64,000 bases of DNA from Caenorhabditis remanei (GCF_010183535.1 NC_071333.1:16552587-16616586); one strand, 5' to 3'. Positions 36,540 to 48,458 are shown, counted from the first letter of the stretch. The notes: generated by a model not told the origin, from the letters alone. Translations and numbers: made by a program.

Positions 36540-37744
36540 TTAGATTTTAATCATAACTGATAGTGTAATAATGTTGTTCTCCTTGTCGTACACCATTCTG
36601 TTTCCTTTTTCATCAAAACGAAATTGGAATGTTACGCTGAACACCTCGGCACCGTCATCGGACACCAAACTCACCATGTTCCTATTGACTTTAATGTTCA
36701 ACCTGGAAGATTTGGAAGGATTATATCCTATAGAAAATTTTATGAAACTTACGAGAATAATCCATTAAAATCCATGCCTTCGTATTCAACTGGAAATGAT
36801 ATCTTCAAGTTTCTCTCAAAACGAGTAATAGTTACTTTTCCAAACTCTTTGATGCCCAACGCCTGGAAAAATAACTTTTAATAAGTTTTCAAAGAAAAAA
36901 CTACTATACCTGCATTTCTGGACGATTTTTCTGAACTTTCGTCTTGTTATTTTTCACGATCTTTTGAATTTCTTTTTCTTTTAGTGGTGGATCGAACTTC
37001 TTGCGGATCAAAATTGGTTTGGCTTTTCTGTTCATGGTTGCGATTGTTCTCTCGGAGCCAATGTATGTACAGTATAGGGCTTCTTCAGCGTTTAGTAAAA
37101 TATCATACTGAAGAAAAATAGCTGCAATATTTGTCTCAAAGGCTTTCCACTTACTTTAGCACTGATTGCATTGCAGTAATGAATGCAGAATATTCTTCGG
37201 TACAAGCTATGATCATTATCGTTGGAGAGATAAGTTTGGTAGAACATACTATTGACAATCACATCTATCTGAATATTAGTATTTATTAGCTTTCTAACTG
37301 TTTTAATCACTACCTTAATACTGACTTCATAACCCCATGCAGCGTTGTTTCGCTTTTTTTCCAGTTCCAGTTCAACGTGCAATGGAACATTGTACCGCCA
37401 CACGTTTTTTTGTGGAATACCCTCAATGTATTCTTTCTGAAAATGTATATTATAACATCAGTACATCAGTGTCAACATCTTACCACAGTGAATTCATATT
37501 TCGGTGCTGGAAGCTCAGCACAATGGCCGACGTAAACCAAAACGCTAGCCCTAGGTGGCAGTGTAACTTTTCCTTCTTGTCTTGAGTCCCACTCTGTCCA
37601 TCTATTTATGTAGCCAAATATTGGTTTCACTAGCAAATTACATGCACCACCTGGTTGTGGTGCAGGCAACATTGGTTCATCTCTATTCACCTCTTCTCCT
37701 TCCATTTCCTGCTCAATGTTAGCAACACCTTCCGCGTTAGCCAT
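36540..37744 (-). CDS. Protein of 322 aa, family not recognised
   Basis: Minus-strand exons 37484..37744, 37314..37436, 37155..37268, 36910..37107, 36753..36862, 36540..36702; every junction is in phase and all introns are 45-50 bp. A TTTTTAG acceptor just before the ATG suggests a spliced leader site. The N-terminus is acidic (MANAEGVANIEQEMEGEEVN). The body alternates short strands with charged segments (VPLHVELELEKKRNNAAWG, RIFCIHYCNAISAK). A basic stretch (PILIRKKFDPPLKEKEIQK) precedes a strand-rich C-terminus (VFSVTFQFRFDEKGNRM). No signal peptide, membrane helix or known domain is evident. It lies convergent to the innexin. Function unknown. Confidence 0.68.
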
Positions 37745-40127
37745 TTGCCTAAAAACAAGTTTGTGGAAATAAGGATCACCGTTTTGAGCGAAAAATAAAA
37801 CTACTTCTGAGACAAATAACAAAAAAAACGATGAAAAAGGAAGAAAAAAGAAGAGAAAACGGACAACAAAATATTTAATCGATGTTGGAATCGATGCGGT
37901 GTTCGGTGGAGCTCACTTGCAGCAGTTTTTTTTTCTGCTTGCGAATTTCGCGTGTATTGAAGGTGAAGCGGAAAGCTAGAACATGGCAAGCTTTGAATGC
38001 TGAAGGAGAGATAGAAAAACATTGAACATTTTGGGAATTTGGTGGGAAAAGGTTTGAGAAAGGATTGACACAAGACCAAGAAAGAAGAAAGAAACAAAAA
38101 ATTTTGAAAGAGAGGAAAAGAAAAAGAAAAATGATGACGGAATCGTTAGATGTTTTTTGAAACGAATTCTTGATAAAGTCACTGTACAACTTGAAAAAAT
38201 GTTACACTGTTCGGGAATAAACCCAATCTTGCAAAATGATGAATCTTGATGTGAAATTGCAGAAGAAATAACGATAATAGTCTTTAGTTGTGGTGAACCA
38301 AAAAATGGGAATATCCTTTTCACAGCTCTTGACTCAAGTTAGAAGTAGAATGGATAAAATCTGAGCCATCAGCAGGTTTGATCATTCCTCTTTTACCGCG
38401 TAACCACTTTTATCCAATAAACACATAAAAGCAGTAAATACTTTTAAAAAAAAATACAAGTCTGTCTTAGCTCAATCGGTGGCTATCCATCTTCTTTTGA
38501 AACTAAAACCTATTTCTGTTTTTGTTTGACTTATTGACCATAGTTTGAAATACAATTAAGAATTTTTAGATTGTTAAGCCAACATTTCAGGAGGCGGCGG
38601 CTTCAAAGCGCAAATCCAGTCACAGAAAATTGTTTTGCCCCCTTGACTCTCTGTTTTGCAAATCTACACACCCTTTAACAGGTTTAGTCTATAGACACAT
38701 GGCTACTAAATATGGCTACATCCTGGCAGAAGGTAGTATACCGTCTTTGGTACCGTTCATCTTTTAATTGTCTCCTTTGAGACCAATTTCGTCCTTTGAG
38801 ACCAATTTCGTCAATGGTCACATTTTCGATAAAATATTGAAAAAATTTCGAAAAAAAATTAGGAAAAAAAGAATCATTTTTTGAAGCCGGGCCTTGAAAA
38901 TTTTCTACCGGCCCGGGCCTTCGGGTCTTGCCAAGCCTTGCCGGGCCGGCCCAGGCCTTGACAACTATGAATTTCGTCATGCTCCTCTGAGAGACCAATA
39001 TAGAATATGGATTAGTACAGGTTAGAGAAGGGATGCGGTTCTTTTCAAGAGTAGCCTGGTATTGGCACATTAGCTTGGAGGATGGCGATTGAGGTGTTCA
39101 TGATTAACTCTTGTACCAGAATCGATCGTCCCTCATTGGAAGCCGCAGTCCTTGGAATGTTCATTAGTCGGTTTCTATGGTGACAGGTCATTATAACACT
39201 CCAATGCATATGTCCGCTTTTGAAAGTTGAGCAGGGCACGTGGGATTATAGATTAACATGCGAGAATTTAGGTTGGCTACTTTGCATAAGCAAATTAGGA
39301 GCTTCAGAACACTAATTTTAGGGGAACCATACTTGTGAAAATTTGGCCCGACCTCGCAAGAAGGAAATCGAAGGAACGTATCTTACACAGCTCTATGTAC
39401 TTTTGACGTTGAATTGGAGTTTGAAAACATAGTCAAAAACTTGACTTTCAAAGTGGTTCTGTAAAAATTCAAAAAGAAAAATTCAAAAAAATTCAATATG
39501 TTCAATTTTTACTGAAACCTGGCTTGGCCGCTCGCAAATATGAGGGAAACAGTTCGTTGATTGAACTGGACGGACGTAAGCATTCAGATTTCAGGATCAC
39601 AGGACTACACAACTCTCTGCCGTTTCACCAAGCTTCCAATTACATGTCTGATCACACATGTGTTGCCTAAAAAGACTGCTGTCCCGTTGAAACATATGTC
39701 TAGACCTCCAAAGGACGAAAACTCAAGTTTATCGATGCGACGTTAGTTTCACTTTTCGTTATTTTTCTGTTTCTGTTTCATTACTTTCACTATTTTCTTG
39801 TTTTGTCGAGTTCTTTCCGGTTCTATCACGGAAAAGTTTTCTTTTTCTGCTTTTCTCAGGATGATAAAATTTCCTATTTTTCTCAAGGTGATAAAACGAT
39901 CTGATGTTTGTCTACAGGGCTATCAAAAAAATACCAGCGAAGTCAATGCATTTGCATTTTATATGCGTCTTCTAGGTCCCTCCATCGTTTTTTTTTTGTT
40001 TCTCCCTTCATTCACCCCTTCCTTTTTCCCGCCAAGAACATACTGTGTTCGAACAAAAAGAGTAAATTTATTTTCTTCAGTTTGAGAAGCTTCAAGTGAA
40101 ACCGTATTCCCCTTTTCTGCAAGCAAA
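37745..40127. other. Intergenic region (2.4 kb)
   Basis: Minus-strand open frames around 37800..38320 are Phe/Ser/Lys-rich and do not join to anything. A GC-rich dispersed repeat sits at 38884..38962. An A-box-like TAGCTCAATCGGTGG occurs at 38469 without a partner B box. Otherwise AT-rich sequence without a recognised gene. Confidence 0.45.
38884..38962. repeat. GC-rich dispersed repeat, second copy
   Basis: AAGCCGGGCCTTGAAAA, CCGGCCCGGGCCTTCGGG and GCCGGGCCGGCCCAGGCCTTG in about 80 bp, sharing the GGGCCTTG and GGCCCGGC words with 27779..28022. Confidence 0.5.
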
Positions 40128-41658
40128 ATGGAAGAGATGCAAAATGAACATCCGCAGAATCCGCTAACAGAAGATGAGAAAAAAGCTTTACACACTCTAG
40201 TGAAAATGTGTGAATCGAGTGAGTTCAAAGTTGTGCTCCAATTTTTTCAATTAATTTCTCTGATTTCAGTGAAGAAAACTGTTAAAAGTTATCAAAACAC
40301 AGCCCACCTGATTATTGAGAGAGTATTAGAATTTGCAACCTATGACCCACCCGAAGAGCACATTGCTGATCTTACGCTTATTGAAGAATTACTAGAGCCA
40401 AAGCTTCAGTAAGAAACCATTCAAAAATTCTTCAACTTCTAGTATTTCAGAATACTCGAAAAAGCAGCGAAGTGTCTGAAAGGGTTACAAACTCTTTTAC
40501 AACCGGAAAGACTGCACGAAAATATGTATTTTGCCGATTCAGCTCAGGTAAGTCTGAAAAGAAATGGTAATAATTATTTTGACAACTTTGTAGGACGATG
40601 TCACTTGTTATCTGGCTGAAACATCAAGTCTTCACATTCCATCTTTTCCCAGTTACTCCTGCATAACTACTCATTTCCAATTCAAAGAAATGTACGGGAA
40701 ATTTAAAAAGTCTTTGAATTCTGGAGTGACCACAAATGTGCTCCACGAGAACGCTTCTGGGTTAATAATTGAGGTGAGAATTCTCATTCAGATTGGATAA
40801 CACTAGAACAAAAATTTTGCAGTTCAAACTTATGGTGACACAACCATCGGAATTTGGAATGGATGCTTGCCTGTTGAAGTTTTTGGTTGTTGAAAAATAC
40901 GGTGTTGTTGAATGGATCAACTTCATCGAACCCTAAGAAGACTGGGACTTTGAAAATAATTACAACGTGAAAAAGGTAATTAAAACCTCAAATTTTTACA
41001 CCAACTATATATTTTTTAAGGTTGTTCCATTCAAAACCTCAAGATATGAAGTGTACAAACGGATGACTGCAAACGCCATCACGCATTTGGACCGATTCAC
41101 CCCTATCTGGACACAAGACCGGTTCAATGAGCTTTTTTCGTTCCTGTTCAAGTACGGTGACGTCTTCAAGCAGAAATGTAGGATTTGCGCGTGAGTTAAT
41201 AGGTTTTTTGACATAGTAGGGAAGGTCATGGAGTCAGTTTTGATATATGAGCCGTGACCTATGCCGTTCGAAAGCTGAGAAAACGAGGATTTGGAATATA
41301 TATTTAGCTTTCGTACTCACGGTCTGGTATTCGAGAAAAAATGAGATCAATGAATCGATCTCTAAAAAGTCAGGAAAATCTTGAAGTGCCAAAAATCTTG
41401 ATAGCGTGATATGGGGCTAGCAGAGATGGTCAAGCCACAACCATTTGTTGGTTTGTTTTTCTAGTTCTCAGCTTTCGCATGAGGTTTGTTATATCTAAAG
41501 ACTGACTTCAAGATTTTCCCTTGTAAACGACTTTTTTCAACTTTAAAACAATTCCAAACTTGTTTTTCAGACGCATCCTGTCCGGATTAATGGTTCCCAC
41601 TACTTTTGATAGATATGAAGAAACTCCGCGCCATGAGTCATGTCCCAAAGCGTTTTGA
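40128..41658 (+). pseudogene. mdt-27: MED27-like Mediator subunit gene with one in-frame stop codon
   Basis: Seven exons, 40128..40218, 40270..40408, 40451..40547, 40594..40773, 40823..40975, 41021..41190, 41571..41658, all in phase, spanning 305 codons, close to the about 310 aa of MED27. The C-terminal signature of the family is visible: a YEVYKRMTANAITHL helix, then FKYGDVFKQKCRICARILSG and RHESCPKAF, the Cys/His pattern of the MED27 tail. MED27 is a tail/head-junction subunit of the RNA polymerase II Mediator. The lesion is a single TAA at 40934..40936 between NFIEP and EDWDF; everything else, including all splice sites, is intact. It may be a very recent pseudogene, a duplicate of the true gene, an allele, or a sequence error. 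If translated to the stop it would lack the conserved tail. Confidence 0.7.
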
Positions 41659-41699
41659 TTCAAACAGAAGAGAAAAATAATTTGGTTCCCACATCCAAC

Positions 41700-42340
41700 T
41701 CTTATTCATTATACTATGAGAAATTTCTGGGTTATGCATTTGTTGTCATTATTGGTTCATTTTGTTTTCGATTGGAGAAGTCAGATTTGCGGAAAATTAG
41801 GTGGTTCGTTAATTTGACATCTGCAGCTTTTGTGACTTGTTATTCCTCTCATTCGACCCGTTTCTAATGTCTTCTCAACATTCATTTGTTACTTTCTATC
41901 TACACCTACACCTCCCTTCCTAATTATAATATTCCCTTATACAATCTTAGAAAATCTATGAAATTTTTTCATTTTCACATTATTTATGTTTTTTTTTATC
42001 TTTTATCTCTCGAAACAATGAAATATTAATAATACTATGAGAAATTACTGGGTCATTATCAATTATGGTCATTATCGGTTCCTTTTTTCGAGAAGAGGAG
42101 TCGGATTTGCGGACAATTAAAGGGTTCGTTCAATCCTCCTACCTGCTCTGCAGCTTTTCTTCCCCTCTCATTTGACTCTTTCTAATCTTTTCTCATTATT
42201 TCTTTGTTATTTCCTACCTACACCCACACTTCCCTTCCTAATTATAATATTCCCAAATGCAATCTCAGAAAAACTATACAATGTTTTCATTTTCACATTA
42301 TTAATGTTATTTTATCTTTTATCTCTCAAAATAATAAAAT
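41700..42340 (+). repeat. Tandem duplication, period ~320 bp
   Basis: Two diverged direct copies begin at ATACTATGAGAAATT (41711 and 42032) and share GCGGA-AATTA, CTGCAGCTTTT, the CTACACC(T/C)ACAC-TCCCTTCC block, TAATTATAATATTCCC and CATTTTCACATTATT. The block follows the MED27-like gene directly and has no open frame. It looks like a duplicated 3' flank. Confidence 0.6.
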
Positions 42341-42661
42341 GTATCTCAGTGAAAGAAAGTGAAAAACAAAAGCAAAGCCACTCCAATAGGAAGTGTATAT
42401 AGCTCCGGAAATTAAAAAATTTCGAGATACAAAGATACAATATACCACTTTTTCTCGAATTATCGAACAAATCGGTTGACACTCTTGTTTACTGCAGTGC
42501 GCTGTCACCCAAAAGCGGGGAGGAGGATTATAACGGATAGAAGACAGAGTAATATGCAAGAGTGGGCATTCTTTATTCTGCTTGAGCCCTTCTCATTCTT
42601 TTTTTTTGTTTGTTCTCTTCAACTCTCTAATTCATTTTTCCAAATATATATGTTTTTCAGA

Positions 42662-44000
42662 ATGCCTGGGATTTTAGGTGTTCCTTTAATCCCACTTCTT
42701 CTCATTTGCCGGAAATGGGATACGCAGACGATGTAAGGACAAGTTCAGTGATGATTTCTGACGAATGATTTTTTTCCCAGATCCGAGTTTGCCACCGCTT
42801 CAAGATCTTCAAAGATGAAGGTCCTGGAATCAATTCTCCCATTTTTTGTGGCTTCCCATAACTGGAAAGTGGAGGCAAACCGTGTCACTCTGAAGTTGAC
42901 ATTGGAGTACGATGGTGACATGAACGATCAAGTTCCAGACGAAGAAGATTGGAATGGAGAAGACGGAAATTGTGTTTTCATTTTTGATGACAATGAATAT
43001 GACAAGATTAAGAGAAAGTTTGAAGGAAGTTGTGATAGTAGAATTCGATCATATGGAAGCTTGTGAGTAGATTTTAAAACTCGTTTTTGGAACTTTTCCT
43101 GTGTATTCCAGTTTGCAAGACGGTGGAAGTTACTACCATGTTTTCGATTGGGATGTTATCTTTATCCAAGCTGTATTTCTAATGAATACATTCGAGGGCA
43201 CTCATGAACTTCATATCCTGACTAACCATGTCTCTGAGCTTGTTCAAATTTTCCAACAAAGAGAGGAACCCGGTCATTGTGAAATTCTCGAGATAGGATA
43301 TGAAGGTATGAATGAGAATGAGTTTGATTTGGTTCTCCAGCAATTTGAAACTGTTAAAATGCTGATTTTGGATGAGTATACCGGAAAGATTAACTCTCAT
43401 CAGGTAAGAATTTGAAGAATGCTTATTTAATGAACACAATACCGATTTCAGACTTTCAACTATAATCAAATTTTCTTCAACAACTGCTCTAATATCCATA
43501 TGGCTGATCTCCAATATCTCCAAACCCCAAACATTGATTTGTTTAATCCGACAAGCCTACAAACCATTGACATTGTCGCCTTTATCCATGGGTGGCTGAT
43601 TTCTACTGATATGGGATTTGAGAGATTCCGTGTGGAGTATGTCGGAATGCCAAACCAATTGAATCTCCAACAAATCCTCTCTTGCATTTACTACCTCCCT
43701 TACAATCCGTACAGCCGCATGGTTCAGCAAGTGTAAGCCAAATAGTTTTATCAAAATCCTAGTATTATGAAATTTTTCAGCCACCTCGACGTCCGACGTG
43801 TTCACCACTACGCCTTCCTCTTCAATTGCACTGATAGCGTCGACATCTACAGAGCTGATGGAACAGTGGCTTCTCTCATTTCTCACAAAGACTCTGTCTA
43901 CTTTGTCGTTTGGCATCAGACCGAACAAGGACGCAATCAAGTTCAGCACCCACACGTCGAAGGTCTCTCTTCCCAATTCCAAAGCATGCTCCATATTTGA
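42662..44000 (+). CDS. F-box-like protein with FBA_2-type tail (381 aa)
   Basis: Exons 42662..42732, 42781..43062, 43112..43403, 43452..43732, 43781..44000; all in phase. The N-terminus VPLIPLLLICRKWDTQTI followed by SEFATASRSSKMKVLESI fits a diverged F-box (Leu-Pro start, Ser-Lys at the end of helix 3). The middle is acidic. The tail has LQYLQTPNIDLFNPTSLQ and DIVAFIHGWLISTDMGFERF, the pattern of the nematode FBA_2 domain (local 'D-N-F-hWh-G' motif). Such proteins are expected to be substrate adaptors of SCF ubiquitin ligases; hundreds evolve fast in Caenorhabditis. A AATAAA signal follows near 44130. The F-box half is weak, so the tail carries the assignment. Confidence 0.75.
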
Positions 44001-44810
44001 GTAGTGCATTTGTAGTCAATCGACCTTTCCCATGATCTCTAATCTATCTCTTACATATTAACCTCAACACAACCATTACCTCCTTTACTCCCAAATCTGA
44101 ACACCTACCTCATGTATGTATGTGTTCTTGTTAATAAAAAATCATTTTGAAAGATCACTTGTTTTTTGTATCTGCTTTCGTCAATGCGTATCTCAACAAC
44201 AAAATTTTGTAGCTTATATCATTTTTGTGAGAAAAAATCAAAAATAGCTCTTTTCAAGTCACTATCACATGACATGGGAGTGTTTACTCATAGAACCGAA
44301 ACCAAAAAATTGGATCGGATCAGTGATTTCTGCAAAAATATCAAACTAGATTCTCTCATGCGTATTTGGTTTCTGTAGGATGGTGGGAAAAGGAAATGGA
44401 ATTCGAGAAAGATCCAGAATTCAATTTAATCCATCCACTTCTGGATTAAATTGAATATGACAAGAATCCACAATGCAACATATGAATTAAATTAGAACAA
44501 CATTTCACAGGGAGTCAAGAAAAAACCTTTTTCCTGTCACTCACTCATTCATAATTTACGCGGAAGCCCACCCAAGGCATTAAACATATTGGCTGCGCAT
44601 CTTGCGGGAGGGAGAAACGTATGCAATCAGAAAGAGGTCACCCATTGCTCTAAATCTCCGCATCTTACATACTCACTAACGACCAACGAACGGCTACACT
44701 AATATACGGTTGACCTCTTCACCTCCTCCGCCTGCGGACCCTTCTCCTCTTTTTCTCTTGGACCAACGTAAATCTCAATACCAGTGAACAAATGCATCAG
44801 TAAAGTCAAA

Positions 44811-46762
44811 ATGTTGGGTAAACTATCTCGTATATTGCCTAGCATTCAACGAGCTTGTAAAAATCTACCGTTTCGAAGTAAGAACAGTAAAAAAGGGAAA
44901 AAGTCGTTCCCGCTTCTGTCACTCCCATCGTTGATATTGGAGAAGGTTTTCAATCAAACGGAGGCAATCGATTTGTGAGTTATCTAGAAGTTTTCCCCTA
45001 AAAATTCATATATTTTATAGTTTTGTTAAATTGTTGAAAAATATGCCAAAATGGAGATCTCGGCAAGTTCTATGTTCGTAACCCACTACGGACCGGATCG
45101 TTAATATGCCGCGGGCGAGAAAAATGTCAAAAAAAGCAAAAATGACCGAAAAAGTTTTTCTAGTCCGGCTCACATCAGATGGCTCGTTGAGATCTACATT
45201 TTGGTATATTTTTCAAGTTTGCAAGTATGGTATGTAATGCTAACAGCAGATCGTTTTACAGTTGTGGCAACGCCTGGTTTGTAACGTTTTCAATTTAGCG
45301 ATTTTAAGTTCCAAAAATTAAATTCTTGCAAACATTTGATTTAAAAATGAGATTCGGTTTATTTAAAAACATTACTGGGTGTATAGCCTTTGATGCTGAC
45401 GTTAAAATATCACCACCAAAATCATATCCCTCTATTGCAGATTGAATCTTACTGCTTGCTCAAAAAACGCGGGAAGAGCTGTCAAAATCACCTCGAAAAG
45501 GAACTCTGCAAAAACCTGCCTTCTTCATCTTCGGTATCCCAGACCAAGCATCACTATCTCATTTTACGGATTTCGCAAAAACCTGGTATGGATGTTTGAC
45601 AAAGAAGAAAAGCTGACAAAAAAGCATGTTCAAGAAGAGAAGACTCTATCTGGATACCTATTCAACACTTATCGTGAGAAAAAGAAGACTCGTCATGTCA
45701 TGTGTAGAAATGAGAATGTTCGAGAGGGATTCATCAAGATTTTGGATCATTTTCTGCAAGTTTTCACCGTCCCCATACAAATAGTGGTTGAACCAAACCT
45801 TGGAGACTTGATGACCCTTTTCAATCATCCTCTATTATTGAGATGTTCGGAATTAGAACTAACTCGTGGATACAAACAGTATCATTTTGGAAGGGAGGAG
45901 CTGAATGCAATCTGCAAGAAAATTCATGTCAAAGACAGATTCAGAGTGGATGTGGACACCGGTTCAACTAATTTACGACAGGTGAGATCTATTTTAATAC
46001 TATTTTTGAAGCAATTACTCTTATTTTAGATATTCTTTGTTGAAAACTTCTCGATATGCAATGCGAATTGGATGTGTTCTCACGACTTGCTCAATTTGGA
46101 TTGCCGCACTGCCAAATTCAAACGACATGCCTTCAAAATTGACGAAATTGAGGATTATGCATTAAAGTGGCTATCAAAACCACACAAACCGAAGTTGGAA
46201 AGGATGGAATTCGCTTGGGATCCTCTGGAAGAAGTTTGGTTTGATAAATTGAAAACAATGGAGTGGGACAAAACACGTCGATCAAAGTGTTGCATGTGAG
46301 TGAAATCGAAGATAAATAATTCCATTCATTATGATTCGTTTTTATAGGAAAAGTGAACTGCTGACGTCTGGAACATATGATTGCTCAGCGGCATTTGACT
46401 TCATACGGAAAGATGGCTTGCTAGCGAGTATCGGTGTTGTTGACGATGTTGGTGGGAGTATTCTACTGTTCCATGTCTGGCATGACCGTTTTCCAACCAA
46501 AACTCAGCAAGATCTTCTACAAAAAAAATTGGCTGGTTTGTACACTGAACTACCGGAAGTCAACGAACTCTACGGGGTCGGAAGTGTTGCTGAACGGGAA
46601 TTGCAGAACCCAAAGTTATCAATTGAACGGTTCCAAGAACTGCTTAATGAGACGTACACTCATAGAATCGCACTCTTTAACAGCTCTCCTGAGTTGGAGT
46701 ATTGGTACGGTTTCCATAATCAAATTTTGAATGTGATGAAAGATATAAGATTTTTGGTTTAA
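44811..46762 (+). CDS. F-box protein with FBA_2-type tail (461 aa)
   Basis: Exons 44811..44974, 45441..45981, 46030..46295, 46348..46762. The F-box is clear and split by intron 1: FPLLSLPSLILEKVFNQTEA joined to IDLLNLTACSKNAGRAVK (residues about 36-73). The tail carries RKNLVWMFD, a long second exon, the SICNANWMCSHDLLNLDCRT segment and IDEIEDYALKWLSKPHKPKL, which is the FBA_2 'N-FLKHWh-G' region. Predicted adaptor linking Skp1/cullin to a substrate. Intron 1 (466 bp) is long for this locus because it carries a MITE (45042..45208). The stop TAA is part of AATAAA, so the 3' UTR may be extremely short. Confidence 0.85.
45042..45208. mobile_element. MITE with ~26-bp terminal inverted repeats, inside an intron
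   Basis: Left end TATGCCAAAATGGAGATCTC and right end GAGATCTACATTTTGGTATA are inverted complements with few mismatches and continue into CGGCAAG / CTCGTTG. A relative of 149 bp lies at 60488..60636. TA at both borders fits Tc1/mariner-type insertion. Non-autonomous, no coding capacity. Confidence 0.7.
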
Positions 46763-47700
46763 TAAACTTTTTTTCGATTTTCAAATTTTCGACACTCGTT
46801 CGGCTGTCAGCTATAAAAGTAGCGCTCAAAACAAAACCGTACGTTTATGGAGTGAAGAGAAAAGTAAGCAAACTTGAATTTTCAGATGAATTGAGTTGGG
46901 AAGCCCTCTGGGAAGATTTACAGAAAGGTATACAAAAAAACGAATGGTTTGTGACCAAGAAAAGATGCATTTTGGAATAAAAGTTATGAACATGAGTGAA
47001 TGGCTTCTAATAGAGGGTGCGCCTCTATTTCTCAACCTGTTCGTTCGATTATTTTTTCAACTTTTAAGTGAATAATTTTTAACCAAACTAACACTTTCTC
47101 GGACAAAATTACACGAAAATCCCCAAATTTGCAGTACTTTGAACGAAAAAGTTGGGTTTTACATGTGTTTTTTCACGAAATTTGAAAAAGAATGACTGAA
47201 AACCAGAAAAAATATTCCAAACGTATTAAGGGGGAGCCTCTATTAGAGGGTGCGCCACTATTATTCAAACCGTTTTTTAAGGTGCGCCTCTATTAGAGAG
47301 GTGCCTCAAATAAAGGGGTGCTTCTATTACAATTTTTACGGTAAATTGACATGTTTTAATCACAGTTTTTGATGAAAACATCCAAATTTAAATGTAAATG
47401 TTTGTCACTGCGCTCTATTTAAAATTTTTACCAACTCATATTTCCTTGCATAGCGATTTTGGCAATTTGGCTCTGTTTCCCAACATATTTCTTTGAAAGA
47501 GAAAAAAACTGGTGATCGCATTCCATACACTCGGAAGGAACTGTTCCCTTTTCATCGGCCATACCATCCGCTCTTCTTCATTAGTTATCAGGCGAATAAC
47601 TTTTGATGACTGTAAGAAATTGAGCAGGTATTCGTAAAAAGATTCTGATAAGAAATTGAAGGTGTTGGTGGAGATGAAGAAGAGCAGATTGAGAAAATTT
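46763..47700. other. Intergenic region with a dispersed repeat
   Basis: Contains a repeat built on 'TCTAATAGAGGGTGCGCCTC' at 47007..47026 and 47231..47330. A stretch at 47640..47690 (GATTCTGATAAGAAATTGAA onward) resembles the end of the FTH exon at 61091..61336 and may be a scrap of another FTH gene. Confidence 0.45.
47007..47333. repeat. Dispersed repeat based on CTCTAATAGAGG-GTGCGCC
   Basis: TCTAATAGAGGGTGCGCCTC at the left; CCTCTATTAGAGGGTGCGCC, GGTGCGCCTCTATTAGAGAG and AAAGGGGTGCTTCTATTAC at the right. The words CTCTATTAGAG are palindromic and occur several times with both orientations of the flanking GTGCGCC. No coding sequence. Confidence 0.55.
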
Positions 47701-47708
47701 AACGGGAT

Positions 47709-48458
47709 TTGAGGTCGCTTCTTACCAGCAAAAAGTTGAGAATAGACACTTTTGCAATGGAAAGCTTTGAGAAACCTGATTTTCATGATAAATCTTATAT
47801 TGGAATAATAGCACTACAAAACACTTTGAACCATGTGCCCAGCAAACTAAAGGTCAGCAATTTGAAGTACTGTGCTGAACAAGTGGATGAAGCTTTCATA
47901 GAAACATTGAAACAATTAGACCCAGCTCATCTCAAATCCATTCAACACCGAATCGCACAATCTGTTCATTTTTGGACCCCCCTTGCGGAATTGTATAATC
48001 TGGAACAAAGGAAACGTTTGCAATCATTAAATTTTTGTCATCCGCAATTGATGTTCTCGGACATAGTCAGATTCTGCACTCATGTAGAGAATGCTCATTT
48101 GGAGATTCAAAGTTTTCACGATTTGATCGACTTCTCGCCTTTACACAATTTCGTAATGGAGCTTGAAGATGTGAGCTATCTCCTGTTCCGATTGATCAGC
48201 TTTTCTTTTCAGACACTCTTTCAAAATCCCAATCTGAAACAGTTCAAAATACGTGCAAACAAAAAGTAGTTGGATTCCGAATTTGAAGACATTAACGCAA
48301 GTCACCAATAATACAACACCAACAATGCTCCGTATCCGTGCTTGGTTAGCATTCCATACCAGGATTCTGATAAGAAGCTGCAACTGCGAGTGAATAATAA
48401 CGTGATATGGTTCAAGGAACCGTGTTATGTTGAGGAAGAATACAAATTTGAACAATGA
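47709..48458 (+). pseudogene. FTH-domain (fbxa-type) gene remnant
   Basis: Two exons, 47709..48170 and 48213..48458, joined in phase. The translation fits an FTH (DUF38) tail: SKLKVSNLKYCAEQVDEAF, LKQLDPAHLKSI, then FHDLIDFSPLHNF and LFQNPNLKQFKIRANKK. Two in-frame stops interrupt the last exon: TAG at 48267..48269, and a TAA that stands where the homologous exon at 61091..61336 has CAA; after them the frame stays open and homologous to YNTNNA...FEQ and a final TGA. There is no F-box upstream. FTH proteins normally carry an N-terminal F-box and serve ubiquitin ligases. With two stops and no F-box this is a pseudogene. Confidence 0.7.

Noticed and set aside
37801..38323. Minus-strand open frames upstream of the 322-aa gene
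   Set aside because: Phe/Ser-rich translations of poly-pyrimidine sequence overlapping in three frames; none joins in phase to the gene at 37744.
38462..38520. tRNA suggested by TAGCTCAATCGGTGG
   Set aside because: Only an A-box-like word; no B box or paired arms follow.
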